A DNA stretch of 20,686 nt from Gemmatimonadota bacterium (lineage in GTDB: Bacteria; Gemmatimonadota; Gemmatimonadetes; Palauibacterales; Palauibacteraceae), in contig JAUVPT010000008.1 of the NCBI GenBank assembly GCA_030598525.1, positions 1 to 20,686 on the forward strand. Direction: 5' to 3'. The notes below the pieces were generated by a model. The model did not search any database and was not told the DNA's origin. It worked only from the letters and a program-made list of their open reading frames with translations. A program made the translations under genes and the position numbers. The stretch's first letter is position 1, and every line of letters begins with the position of its first letter. Below are positions 7,823-15,497 of the stretch, piece by piece.

Positions 7823-8485
7823 TCAGAGGCGGTCTGCGCTCGGACACAGACTGCGGATCTCGCAGCCGGCACAGTCAGGCTTGCGGGCGGCGCATCGCTG
7901 GCGGCCATGCAGGATCATACGCCACGGAAACGAGTGCCAGTCCTCGGGGTCGAGCACCTGCATCAGATCGCGTTCGACACGGACGGGATCCGTCTCGGCC
8001 GTCAGACCGAGCCGGCCGGCTACCCGTTTGACGTGCGTGTCCACCACCACTCCTTCGCGTAGGCCGAACGCGTTGCTCAGCACGACGTTCGCCGTCTTGC
8101 GGGCGACTCCCGGAAGCTCGACCAGCTCGTCCATGGCCTCCGGAACCCGGCCGCCATGCTCCGCGACAACGCGCTGCGCCATCCCCTGGATGTTCCTGGC
8201 CTTGTTGCGATAGAAGCCCGTAGAGCGAACCAGGCCTTCGAGCTCGTCTCGGTCCGCATTCGCGAAGGCTTCCGCATCCGGGTACCGCTCGAAGAGCGCC
8301 GGCGTAACCCGGTTCACCCGCTCGTCCGTGCACTGCGCTGAGAGGATGGTCGCCACGAGCAGCTCGAGGGGCGTGCCCCAGTCGAGACTGACCGTGAGAT
8401 CAGGGTAGCGGTCCGCGAGGATCGGCTTCAACTCGGCTGCCCGATCTCGCCGTTTCCGCAGCGACTCGATCCCGCGGGTGGCCAT
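7823..8485 (-). CDS. nth: endonuclease III (DNA glycosylase/AP lyase)
   Basis: Base-excision repair enzyme that removes oxidised pyrimidines and cuts at abasic sites. The 220-residue product has the helix-hairpin-helix LPGVARKTANVVL with catalytic Lys130, then VVVDTHVKR with catalytic Asp149, and the C-terminal [4Fe-4S] loop Cys198-X6-Cys205-X2-Cys208-X5-Cys214. LLVATILSAQCTDERVN near the N-terminus is also typical. Length fits the family. Its ATG overlaps the stop of the upstream protease gene in TGATG, pointing to translational coupling; queG follows after 23 bp. Confidence 0.96.
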   Translation of the reverse strand: MATRGIESLRKRRDRAAELKPILADRYPDLTVSLDWGTPLELLVATILSAQCTDERVNRVTPALFERYPDAEAFANADRDELEGLVRSTGFYRNKARNIQGMAQRVVAEHGGRVPEAMDELVELPGVARKTANVVLSNAFGLREGVVVDTHVKRVAGRLGLTAETDPVRVERDLMQVLDPEDWHSFPWRMILHGRQRCAARKPDCAGCEIRSLCPSADRL

Positions 8486-9636
8486 CAGGAAGCTGCCTCC
8501 GCCCCCACTCCAGGCGAGCGTCCGGATCCTGGTTTCGAGACCCAGCTCAGGATGTCATCAGCCGTGAGAGCTCCGAGCACTTCTCCGTCCCGGATCACCA
8601 TCATCCGGTCATGGTTCCCCGTTCGCACGGCCATGACCATTTCGACGAGGGGCCGGTCCGCTTCGACAGCCGGGACCTCCTCGATCGGGCACATGATCTC
8701 GAACAGGGGGACCGCCACCCGCTGGTCGAGTGAGAGCCGCGATACATCGGCCACCGCCACGACACCTACCAGGCTCCGTCCGCGAACGACGGGAAATGCC
8801 GTGGCCGGATAGCGCAGGAAGTAACGTTCCACCAGCTCCTCGGCCGTCAAGTCTCCCGGAACGAAGACCGCGGGGCCTGATATCACCCGCTCGATCGTCA
8901 GCCCCTGCAGAGAGTGCTTGAGCTCGTTCTGCTCCGAGGCCGAAGTCGCGGCGCCCGACAGGAACCAGCCGAGGAATATTCCCCACACACCAGCGAACTG
9001 GATGCCGCTCACGAACAGGAAGAACCCGTACACGATCAACAGCCACCCGAAGCCTCGGCCCACCCACGTAGCCCACCGGGTTGCTCGGTACGGGTCACCC
9101 GTGACTCGCCACAGGACCGAACGGAGCACCCGCCCACCGTCGAGCGGGAAGGCCGGCACCATGTTGAACACGGCAAGCACCAGGTTGAGCATCGCCAGCG
9201 TACCGGCAACGACCGCGGCCGGCGCTACGCCAGAAGCCTGGAGCATGCGGGCAAGAACGACGAAGCCACCGGCCAGGGCCAGGCTGCTGAGCGGCCCGAC
9301 GATGGTGAGGAGAAACTCGTCGAGGGCGCGCTCCGGCTCCTGCCTCATCTCGGCTACGCCACCGAAGATGAACAGGGTGATTCCTTCCACGGCGATGCCG
9401 CGAGAGCGGGCAACCACCGAATGCGCGAGTTCGTGCAGGAGAACCGAGAGAAAGAGCAGCAGGGCCCCGGAAAACCCCATCGCCAGGTAGGCGATCCGAG
9501 AGAGGCCGGGCAGATCCTCTGGAAACTGCCACGAAGCAAAGGTCCACGTCACGAGAACCAGCACCACGAACCAGGAATAGTCGATCCGGATTCGGAACCC
9601 GAGAAGGCGCCCGGCTCGAAAGCCCCCCAGTCTCAT
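8485..9636 (-). CDS. Rip-type site-2 protease with C-terminal CBS domains
   Basis: Intramembrane zinc metalloprotease of the S2P/M50 family (383 residues), which usually cuts membrane-bound anti-sigma factors or other regulators. Zinc motif HELAH (His68, Glu69, His72) sits in a hydrophobic helix. The second site FNMVPAFPLDGGR supplies Asp166. Several hydrophobic helices surround these, and two CBS domains (about 247-305 and 310-370), which often bind nucleotides, close the protein. I chose ATG 9636: an AGGGA site lies 8 bp upstream and translation begins at the usual RLGGFRAGRLLGFRIRID segment. A longer frame reaching 9726 would overlap the upstream gene and is rejected. No substrate or sigma/anti-sigma pair is visible nearby. 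Confidence 0.93.
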   Translation of the reverse strand: MRLGGFRAGRLLGFRIRIDYSWFVVLVLVTWTFASWQFPEDLPGLSRIAYLAMGFSGALLLFLSVLLHELAHSVVARSRGIAVEGITLFIFGGVAEMRQEPERALDEFLLTIVGPLSSLALAGGFVVLARMLQASGVAPAAVVAGTLAMLNLVLAVFNMVPAFPLDGGRVLRSVLWRVTGDPYRATRWATWVGRGFGWLLIVYGFFLFVSGIQFAGVWGIFLGWFLSGAATSASEQNELKHSLQGLTIERVISGPAVFVPGDLTAEELVERYFLRYPATAFPVVRGRSLVGVVAVADVSRLSLDQRVAVPLFEIMCPIEEVPAVEADRPLVEMVMAVRTGNHDRMMVIRDGEVLGALTADDILSWVSKPGSGRSPGVGAEAAS

Positions 9637-9658
9637 CGCAACGTCCCTGGCGAGCGCA

Positions 9659-10360
9659 TCACGCGGGTGGCGCCGGGAGCGCCCGGCGGTCCATTTCCCA
9701 CAGCTCCAGGTGAGTGCGCCGGGCAAGGCGGCTCCACCAGGGCCGGTGCCGCTCGACGATTACCCCCATGCGTCCACCCGCCAGGTTTCGCACGCGTGAC
9801 CAGAGAAGGGGCGCCTCGAGCGGAACCCGAATGGACCAGTCAGTGCCACGCCAACCGAACATCGCCAGGCGCTCGGTTCGACCCACCACGGCGTCGATGA
9901 ACGTTTCACCCTCGAGTCGCACGTGGCCACTCTCGTCAGCCGGAAGGAACCTGTGGAAAAGAGGGTCGAAATCCAGGCCCGCAAGCCGGCGGTAGTTCTG
10001 ATCCAGGGCCCAATCGAAAACGTCCAGGCCGTCTTCGTCCGCTGACGTTTCGCGATGGTGCAGGAGTTCGTGCAGCATCGTCTCCCACAGCTCGGCTTCC
10101 CAGTCGAACCGCCGATCCCCCACGGCGATTTCACCGAACGAGCCGAAATAGAGCACGATCTCCGATCGCGTGTCGGCGACGCCCCCGGTTGCGTCAGGCC
10201 ACTGATCGGTGACGCACTCACCAAGCGTCCAGATTCCGGGCAGCGAAGGGTGATCTCTCGCGTCCCGCTCGACCGTCACGCCCGAGACCCCCTTCCGGAA
10301 GGCCGCGGGAATATCGTCGTACATCCGTCCGGCCAGATCGCTGAAGCTCTCGTAGTTCAT
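9659..10360 (-). CDS. zincin-type metallopeptidase (DUF1025/Zincin_1-like)
   Basis: Protein of 233 residues resembling the small zincin_1 (DUF1025) putative metalloproteases. The N-terminus carries the family-like DLAGRMYDDIPAAFRKG, HPSLPGIWTLGEC and SEIVLYFGSF segments. The zinc motif is MLHELLHHRE, with His97, Glu98 and His101 (HExxH) followed by His102 and Glu104. No signal peptide is seen, so it is probably cytoplasmic. It extends some 90 residues past the usual family end, with a Trp/Arg-rich tail I do not recognise. It starts by ATGA overlap with the flavin reductase stop and ends 22 bp before the site-2 protease. Substrate unknown. Confidence 0.8.
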   Translation of the reverse strand: MNYESFSDLAGRMYDDIPAAFRKGVSGVTVERDARDHPSLPGIWTLGECVTDQWPDATGGVADTRSEIVLYFGSFGEIAVGDRRFDWEAELWETMLHELLHHRETSADEDGLDVFDWALDQNYRRLAGLDFDPLFHRFLPADESGHVRLEGETFIDAVVGRTERLAMFGWRGTDWSIRVPLEAPLLWSRVRNLAGGRMGVIVERHRPWWSRLARRTHLELWEMDRRALPAPPA

Positions 10361-10851
10361 TCGTCCAAAGCCTCTACCGTGTGGTAGAGTCCCCCGAAGT
10401 GAACGAGAGGGGCCTCGTTCGCCGACTCGATGTCCGCTGCCGTGACGCGGCCGATGAAGATCGTGTGATCCCCTGCCTCGACGTCCCGCTCCACGTCGCA
10501 TTCCACCCATGCGAGGATCCCCGACAGCAGCGGGGAGCCCCCCGGTGCCGCGGCCCATTCGACCCCTTCGAACTTCCTCCCCCGCGACGCGGCGAACCGA
10601 TCCGCGCGGGACGCATCTCCAGAGCTCAGGAAGTTCAGGGCGTAGCGGCCCGCTGCTCGAATCGCCCCTGGCGTGTGGGCTTCCCGCGTTACGCACACGA
10701 GGACGAGGGGCGGATCCAGTGACACCGAGCACACCGCGGTGGCCGTGAACCCGTACGGCTGCCCGTCGCCGCCCACGGCCGTGACGACCGTGACACCGCC
10801 GGCCAGGCGTCCCATGACCTCGCGAAAGGTCTCGGCTTCGAGGAACATCAT
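10357..10851 (-). CDS. flavin reductase-like FMN-binding protein
   Basis: Split-barrel flavin reductase-like protein of 164 residues. Such proteins reduce FMN or FAD with NAD(P)H, often supplying a monooxygenase. Visible family features are the N-terminal FREVMGRLAGGVTVVTA, PYGFTATAVCSVSLDPPLVLVCV, the flavin-binding RYALNFLSS, and HTIFIGRVTAADI followed by the near-terminal PLVHFGGLYH. A G-rich ribosome site precedes ATG 10851 (a second ATG is at 10848). No partner oxygenase lies in the window. It follows the Ig/LVIVD gene after 13 bp and overlaps the zincin gene by ATGA. Confidence 0.92.
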   Translation of the reverse strand: MMFLEAETFREVMGRLAGGVTVVTAVGGDGQPYGFTATAVCSVSLDPPLVLVCVTREAHTPGAIRAAGRYALNFLSSGDASRADRFAASRGRKFEGVEWAAAPGGSPLLSGILAWVECDVERDVEAGDHTIFIGRVTAADIESANEAPLVHFGGLYHTVEALDE

Positions 10852-10864
10852 CGCCCCCCGGTGC

Positions 10865-12961
10865 TCAGGGAACCAGCTCCTGCCGGGGGTCTTCCAACTC
10901 CACCACCCAGAGACCCGAGCTGAAGTCCGAAACGAAGATACTGCCCTTGTAGGGCTGCGGGCCCCAGGCGTCCGTCTTGTTGGAGTTGTGACCCTCGGCC
11001 TCTTCCGTCATGTACCACCCGATTTCACGCCCCTGGCGGTACAGGTCGCCACGGAGCTCTCCGGAAATGTCCACTACGCGAAGACCGCCCTGGTAGTAGG
11101 CGACGTAGAGCTTGTCATCCTCTGCCCACAGGTTATGGGCACCGGCCTCGGGCACCCGGTACGTCGCCACTTCCCGTGGGCTTTCGATGTCCGTGACGTC
11201 CACGACGTGGACGTGCCCCCGCGGGCCGTTCACGCATTCCGAGCACCCGAAGATCTCGTCTCCCAGGAAGACGTAGTTCCTGTACCGGATGGCGTGGTGC
11301 GTGTTGCCGTATGACTCGGCGCCGTGCTGCGTCCGATACTTGTACTGCGACACGAACTGCGGCTCGATGGGCGTACCTCCCTTGATCCCCGCTCCCACGT
11401 CGAGAACGACCAGGCCGTCGTCCCAGTAGCTCAGGTAAGCCAGGCCGTCGAGCACCATGATGTCGTGCAGCGAACGGGCTGGGTTCTCGACCTGCCATCG
11501 GCCCACGTTCACCGGGTTCGCCGGATCCGAGATGTCCACGATGTGCACGGCGTTCGTGCCGTTGTGTACGGCATACACGATCTCACCCTCGATCCACACG
11601 TTGTGCACGCCGCCCGTCAGCCCCTCCGTGAAGTGGGTGATGACCGTGGGGTGCGCTGCATCCGATATGTCGAGGATGGTGAACCCGTTGCGCCGATTGG
11701 ACGCACCCTCGCTGGTGATGATGGCGAGCGTCGCGTCGGCATTGATCTTCACATCGTTCTGACGCCGACCGTCCACCTTGACCGAGTCGGTAATCACCGG
11801 ATTCGTGGGATCCGTGACGTCCCACGCGTACATGGTGGCGGCGGCCATCGTCCCGGTGTAGGCGTAGTCGCGGCCGTCGGTACCCTCGAACACCCACAGG
11901 TCGGTGGTCGCGCCGGCCTCGGGCGGCACCATGCCGTGCGCCTTCAGCGTCACGTCCCGACGCGGTGGACGGGGCGCGGCCGCCGCTTCGGCCACCTCGG
12001 AAACCGAGCCGACGGTGGCAGTAATCCGATACAGGCCCGGATCGTCCGCCACGAACGCTCCATGACCGCCGATTGTGGCCGCGACCTGGCCCGTACCCCC
12101 CACGCGGGAGATGGACCACTCAATGGGAGCGTCCGGCACCTCCACGCCTCCGGCGTCCAGTGCCCGGGCCGAGAAGTGGACCACATCGCCGGTGCGAACG
12201 CTGGTCTCAGGGGGATCAAGCCGGAGGCGCCGGATCGGGTTGGCTACCACCTGGATCTCCGCGTCGGCCGTAACACCGTCCGCAACGGCCTCTATGAATG
12301 CGGTACCGGGCGAGACCGCGAACATGGTGCCGCCAGCGCCGATGCGAACGATCGACTCGTCGGAGGATGCCCACCTGATCTCCGCGCCGGCGCGCGGACC
12401 GACATCGGACCAGGCCTCGGCCGACGCCAGGTACCGTGCCCCTGCAAACAGGGCCGCTTCTGGAATAACCAGCTCCAGGCGGGTTACCCGGGCCGGCAGT
12501 ACTTCCAACACGGCCTCTTCGCGAAGGGTGCGGGCGGGTCGGGATGCCGACGCCGGGACCTCCACGAGGATCGTGACCCGGGCCTCACCGGGCCGTCGAC
12601 CGACCACTGCGCTTCCGTCACCCACGATCTCGGCCGCCTCGCCCACCACGAACACCTGGCCGGAAGCTCCCGTGACCCGCTCGCCCGCAGCATCGTAGGC
12701 TCCCAGGGTGACGGTCGCCGTCTCCCCTTCGCGAATCGACGTCGGGTCCACGCGAATCTCCAGGCGGTCGATTCGGAGAGCAGCGCGCTCCTCTTCCGTC
12801 CGCTCGGTCTCCGGCAACGTGACCTCGGGCAGGTTGTCCGCGCCTGTGGCCTCCGCCACCGTTTCCGGACGAGGCGTGGGCGCCGGGCCCTCCGGCTCCG
12901 CCTGCCGGCCCGAGCATCCTGACAGAAGGGCCAGCAGCAGTAGCGACGTCACTCTCCTCAT
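10865..12961 (-). CDS. lipoprotein with three Ig-like domains and a LVIVD beta-propeller
   Basis: Large exported lipoprotein of 698 residues. It begins MRRVTSLLLLALLSGC with lipidated Cys16, then a Pro/Thr/Glu-rich linker. Three Ig-like (Big_2-type) repeats of about 85 residues follow (about 63-155, 157-240, 242-328), each opening with a similar RIDRLEI, RVTRLEL or PIRRLRL strand. The rest (about 345-690) is a beta-propeller of LVIVD-type repeats, seen as VHIVDISDPANPVNVGRW, GHVHVVDVTDIESP and GLRVVDISGEL, with a C-x2-C in IFGCSECVNG. Such proteins are thought to act in surface binding or adhesion; no enzyme activity is known. GGAGGT lies 5 bp before ATG 12961, fixing the start. The NSS transporter ends 28 bp upstream. 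Confidence 0.93.
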   Translation of the reverse strand: MRRVTSLLLLALLSGCSGRQAEPEGPAPTPRPETVAEATGADNLPEVTLPETERTEEERAALRIDRLEIRVDPTSIREGETATVTLGAYDAAGERVTGASGQVFVVGEAAEIVGDGSAVVGRRPGEARVTILVEVPASASRPARTLREEAVLEVLPARVTRLELVIPEAALFAGARYLASAEAWSDVGPRAGAEIRWASSDESIVRIGAGGTMFAVSPGTAFIEAVADGVTADAEIQVVANPIRRLRLDPPETSVRTGDVVHFSARALDAGGVEVPDAPIEWSISRVGGTGQVAATIGGHGAFVADDPGLYRITATVGSVSEVAEAAAAPRPPRRDVTLKAHGMVPPEAGATTDLWVFEGTDGRDYAYTGTMAAATMYAWDVTDPTNPVITDSVKVDGRRQNDVKINADATLAIITSEGASNRRNGFTILDISDAAHPTVITHFTEGLTGGVHNVWIEGEIVYAVHNGTNAVHIVDISDPANPVNVGRWQVENPARSLHDIMVLDGLAYLSYWDDGLVVLDVGAGIKGGTPIEPQFVSQYKYRTQHGAESYGNTHHAIRYRNYVFLGDEIFGCSECVNGPRGHVHVVDVTDIESPREVATYRVPEAGAHNLWAEDDKLYVAYYQGGLRVVDISGELRGDLYRQGREIGWYMTEEAEGHNSNKTDAWGPQPYKGSIFVSDFSSGLWVVELEDPRQELVP

Positions 12962-12989
12962 CCGACCTCCATGATCCGTGTCAGCTCCA

Positions 12990-14447
12990 TCACGCTTCGT
13001 CCTCTCCCTCGAACGGGCGAGCAAGCAGGCGATTCGCCGCGAGGAGAACCGCGATCACTACACCACCCTGCACCAATACGGTTCCCACGTTGAAACTCGA
13101 GAACGGCGTGAGCGTCGCCGCCAGGTGGTCGAGATCCAGGGCCTGGCTCAACCACCAGAACATCAGGACGATTGCCTCCAGGGCCACGAACACCATCACG
13201 GCGCACCACCACCGGCCGATCTCGATATCACTCCCTTCCCGGTTGACCAGGCGGGTACGGAAGCGGTTCACGCCGTACCTCAGAACACCGATCGCGAAGA
13301 AGAGGCCCGAGAGCATGAGCCCGACGCTCCACACCCAATCCTGGTTGCGGAAGAACTCCATCGACAGTGCCGACGGCACGCCGAACAGGAAGCCGGCGAC
13401 GGCCACGATCTGAATCGCCCGGCCTCGACTCAATCCGAAATCGATCAGCACGCGCGACGCGAGTTCGATCATCGCGATCAGGCTGCTCCATGCCGCGAAC
13501 ACCAGGGCCAGGAAGAACAGGATCATAAACAGGTTGCCGGCCGGCATGCGGGCGAACAGCTGCGGCACCCATATGAACGTCAGCCCCTCGTTTCCTGCTC
13601 CTACGATCGTGTCGGCGGCCTCGGGCATGATGGCAAACGCCGTGCACAGCACCATGATACCGGCGAGCAGGGACACCGAGTTGTTGCCGAAGCCGAGCAC
13701 GAAGGCGTTGAGGGTCGTGTCTTCATGATTGCGGAGATACACCGCGTAGGCCGTGATCAGCCCCCAGCCGGCCCCGGTATCCCAGGCGTTCTGCGTCAGG
13801 GCCGCCAGCCAGACGCGAGCGGAAAGCAGGTCGCTCCACTCGGGCGTGAACAGGAAGGCCAGCCCGCGCTCCGCGCCCGGTAGAGTGATCGCACGGACGG
13901 CGAGGACGATGACCAGCACGAACAGCGTGGGGATCAGTACGCGGGCTGCCTTTTCGATGCCGCGGACGCCAAACGCGACAACCGCGACACCGAGTCCCAT
14001 GGCGATCCCGTGCGTGAGCACCGCCGCGCCCGAACCCGCGTACCCCTCCCAGAAAGCCATGGCCGCATCGGGCGACGTCATGGGAATGCCGCGCGTGAGC
14101 GACCCCCACAGATAGCGGATCGTCCACCCCATCACGACCGAGTAGTAGAACATGATCGCGGTGGCTGTGAAGGCGACCCAGGCCCCCATCCAGGCGCTGC
14201 CTCGCCCGAGCAGCCGAGCGAATGCGCCGATCGGCCCACGCCGGGTCTCCCGGCCCATCGCGAATTCCACCAGGATCAGCGGAACGGACCACAGAAGAAG
14301 GAACACTGCCCAGGCGAACAGGAAAGAGCCGCCGCCGTTGTTCGCCGCGACGCGCGGGAACCGCCAGATGTTGCCGGTTCCTACGGCCATGCCGAGCATG
14401 ACGAGCATGGTTCCCCAGCGCGAGGAAAAGCGCTGATTCTCCTTCAC
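12990..14447 (-). CDS. NSS-family sodium-dependent symporter (LeuT fold)
   Basis: Inner-membrane sodium-coupled symporter of 485 residues, about 11-12 helices. TM1 shows the classic unwound site GMAVGTGNIWRFP (Asn26 equals the sodium ligand LeuT Asn27), then NNGGGSFLF and EFAMGRE. TM6 reads LTQNAWDTGAGWGL, which aligns with the LeuT TM6 segment QAFFTLSLGFG and puts Asp223 at the position of the LeuT sodium-1 ligand Thr254. TTLNAF keeps the TM7 sodium-site Asn (Asn247). Start is GTG 14447 with GGAGG about 8 bp upstream, in GTGA overlap with the hydrolase stop. Substrate unknown; amino acids or amines are usual for the family. Downstream is the Ig/LVIVD lipoprotein. Confidence 0.95.
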   Translation of the reverse strand: MKENQRFSSRWGTMLVMLGMAVGTGNIWRFPRVAANNGGGSFLFAWAVFLLLWSVPLILVEFAMGRETRRGPIGAFARLLGRGSAWMGAWVAFTATAIMFYYSVVMGWTIRYLWGSLTRGIPMTSPDAAMAFWEGYAGSGAAVLTHGIAMGLGVAVVAFGVRGIEKAARVLIPTLFVLVIVLAVRAITLPGAERGLAFLFTPEWSDLLSARVWLAALTQNAWDTGAGWGLITAYAVYLRNHEDTTLNAFVLGFGNNSVSLLAGIMVLCTAFAIMPEAADTIVGAGNEGLTFIWVPQLFARMPAGNLFMILFFLALVFAAWSSLIAMIELASRVLIDFGLSRGRAIQIVAVAGFLFGVPSALSMEFFRNQDWVWSVGLMLSGLFFAIGVLRYGVNRFRTRLVNREGSDIEIGRWWCAVMVFVALEAIVLMFWWLSQALDLDHLAATLTPFSSFNVGTVLVQGGVVIAVLLAANRLLARPFEGEDEA

Positions 14448-15487
14448 TCTCCGACCTCCGTTCCGTGTCGTGCGTGTGTTCCGGGCGTGGACGGTTCGAC
14501 ACCTCGGTCGACTTCGCTCTCCAGCCAGCCAAGCAGGAGACCATTGAAGCTGCCGGGCATGGATATGTGAGAACAATGACCGGTTCCGGCGACCTCCTTG
14601 TACCTCGCCCCCGGCACCAGCGCTACGATCTCGTGCGAACAGGCCGGCGGCACATAGTGGTCCCGCGGACCTTTGAGGACCAGCGTCGGCGCCTGAATCA
14701 ACGGGAGCTCCGGGCGCAGATCGATCTTCTTGAGCCGGGCCACTCGGGCGTTCGACACGGACGATGGAACCGTGCGCGGACCTGTCCACAGGGCATAGTC
14801 GACGATCCTCTGGCTGCCCGCCGAGGCGTCGTAGATCCACACTTCGAGCCGACTCCAGGCGCGGGCCAGGACACGGGCGATGCCAGTGGGAAGGTACCGT
14901 GTGGTGGCCATCGCGAGAGGCGCCAGCAGCGCTCGATTCAAACCCACGTGGTCGTAGCTGATGCGCGCCAGGGTGTTCGAAAGCACCAGGCCCGCTACGC
15001 GCTCGGGATACCGGATCGCGAACCGCATGGCGATCGCGCCACCGAGGCTCTGACCGAGGAGGACGAAGCGGTCGGAATCGCCCCTGGTCGCAAGCTCGGT
15101 CGCCAGTTCAGCCACGTCATCCACCATGCGATCAAAAGCGTCCTCGTGAGTGAGCCTTCGACGGAGCGTTGCGCACACGACCGTTCGTCGGCGAGCCAGG
15201 GCCGGGACCTGGTAACGGAAGGTCTCTTTCATCCCGTCAGCACCCGGCACCAGGAAAATCGGGGGACGGCTCCGTACCGAAGCCCCGCTCGCCGGGTCCG
15301 TGGGCCCGGCGACCACGTAGTCCACCGTCTCCCCGTCCGACAGGGTGAACGTCTTCCCGGGGATCGGCACGCCGTCCATTCCAAGGATCGGGGGACGCGC
15401 GAGCCGTCGGTTACGCCACAGGACGAGCCCCATATACACGGCCACCAGCAGAGCGAGAGCCGGCAGGAATGATCCTCCGGGGGGCAT
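14444..15487 (-). CDS. membrane-anchored alpha/beta hydrolase
   Basis: Alpha/beta hydrolase of 347 residues with an N-terminal membrane helix (FLPALALLVAVYMGLVLW, residues 7-24) followed by Arg-rich residues, which suggests a signal anchor; the side of the membrane is not certain. The nucleophile elbow is GQSLGG with Ser147, the acid probably Asp276 (KGPRDHYVP) and the base His304 (GTGHCSH), so the triad looks complete. The cap region from about 175 to 240 is unlike well-known lipases. Start ATG 15487 lies 10 bp after the M14-like stop; a longer in-frame extension upstream would overlap that gene. It overlaps the transporter start (GTGA), which suggests a joint role in handling a substrate at the inner membrane. 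Confidence 0.88.
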   Translation of the reverse strand: MPPGGSFLPALALLVAVYMGLVLWRNRRLARPPILGMDGVPIPGKTFTLSDGETVDYVVAGPTDPASGASVRSRPPIFLVPGADGMKETFRYQVPALARRRTVVCATLRRRLTHEDAFDRMVDDVAELATELATRGDSDRFVLLGQSLGGAIAMRFAIRYPERVAGLVLSNTLARISYDHVGLNRALLAPLAMATTRYLPTGIARVLARAWSRLEVWIYDASAGSQRIVDYALWTGPRTVPSSVSNARVARLKKIDLRPELPLIQAPTLVLKGPRDHYVPPACSHEIVALVPGARYKEVAGTGHCSHISMPGSFNGLLLGWLESEVDRGVEPSTPGTHARHGTEVGE

Positions 15488-15497
15488 CACGACACTT

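Noticed and set aside
8914..9900. Plus-strand open frame opposite the site-2 protease
   Set aside because: Composition (Gln, Arg, Glu, Pro) reflects antisense of a membrane protein; no family resemblance.
11324..12922. Long plus-strand open frame (532 codons) opposite the Ig/LVIVD gene
   Set aside because: It is rich in Arg, His and Gly without any domain or ribosome site, and the minus strand here codes for a clear lipoprotein. High GC makes such antisense frames common.
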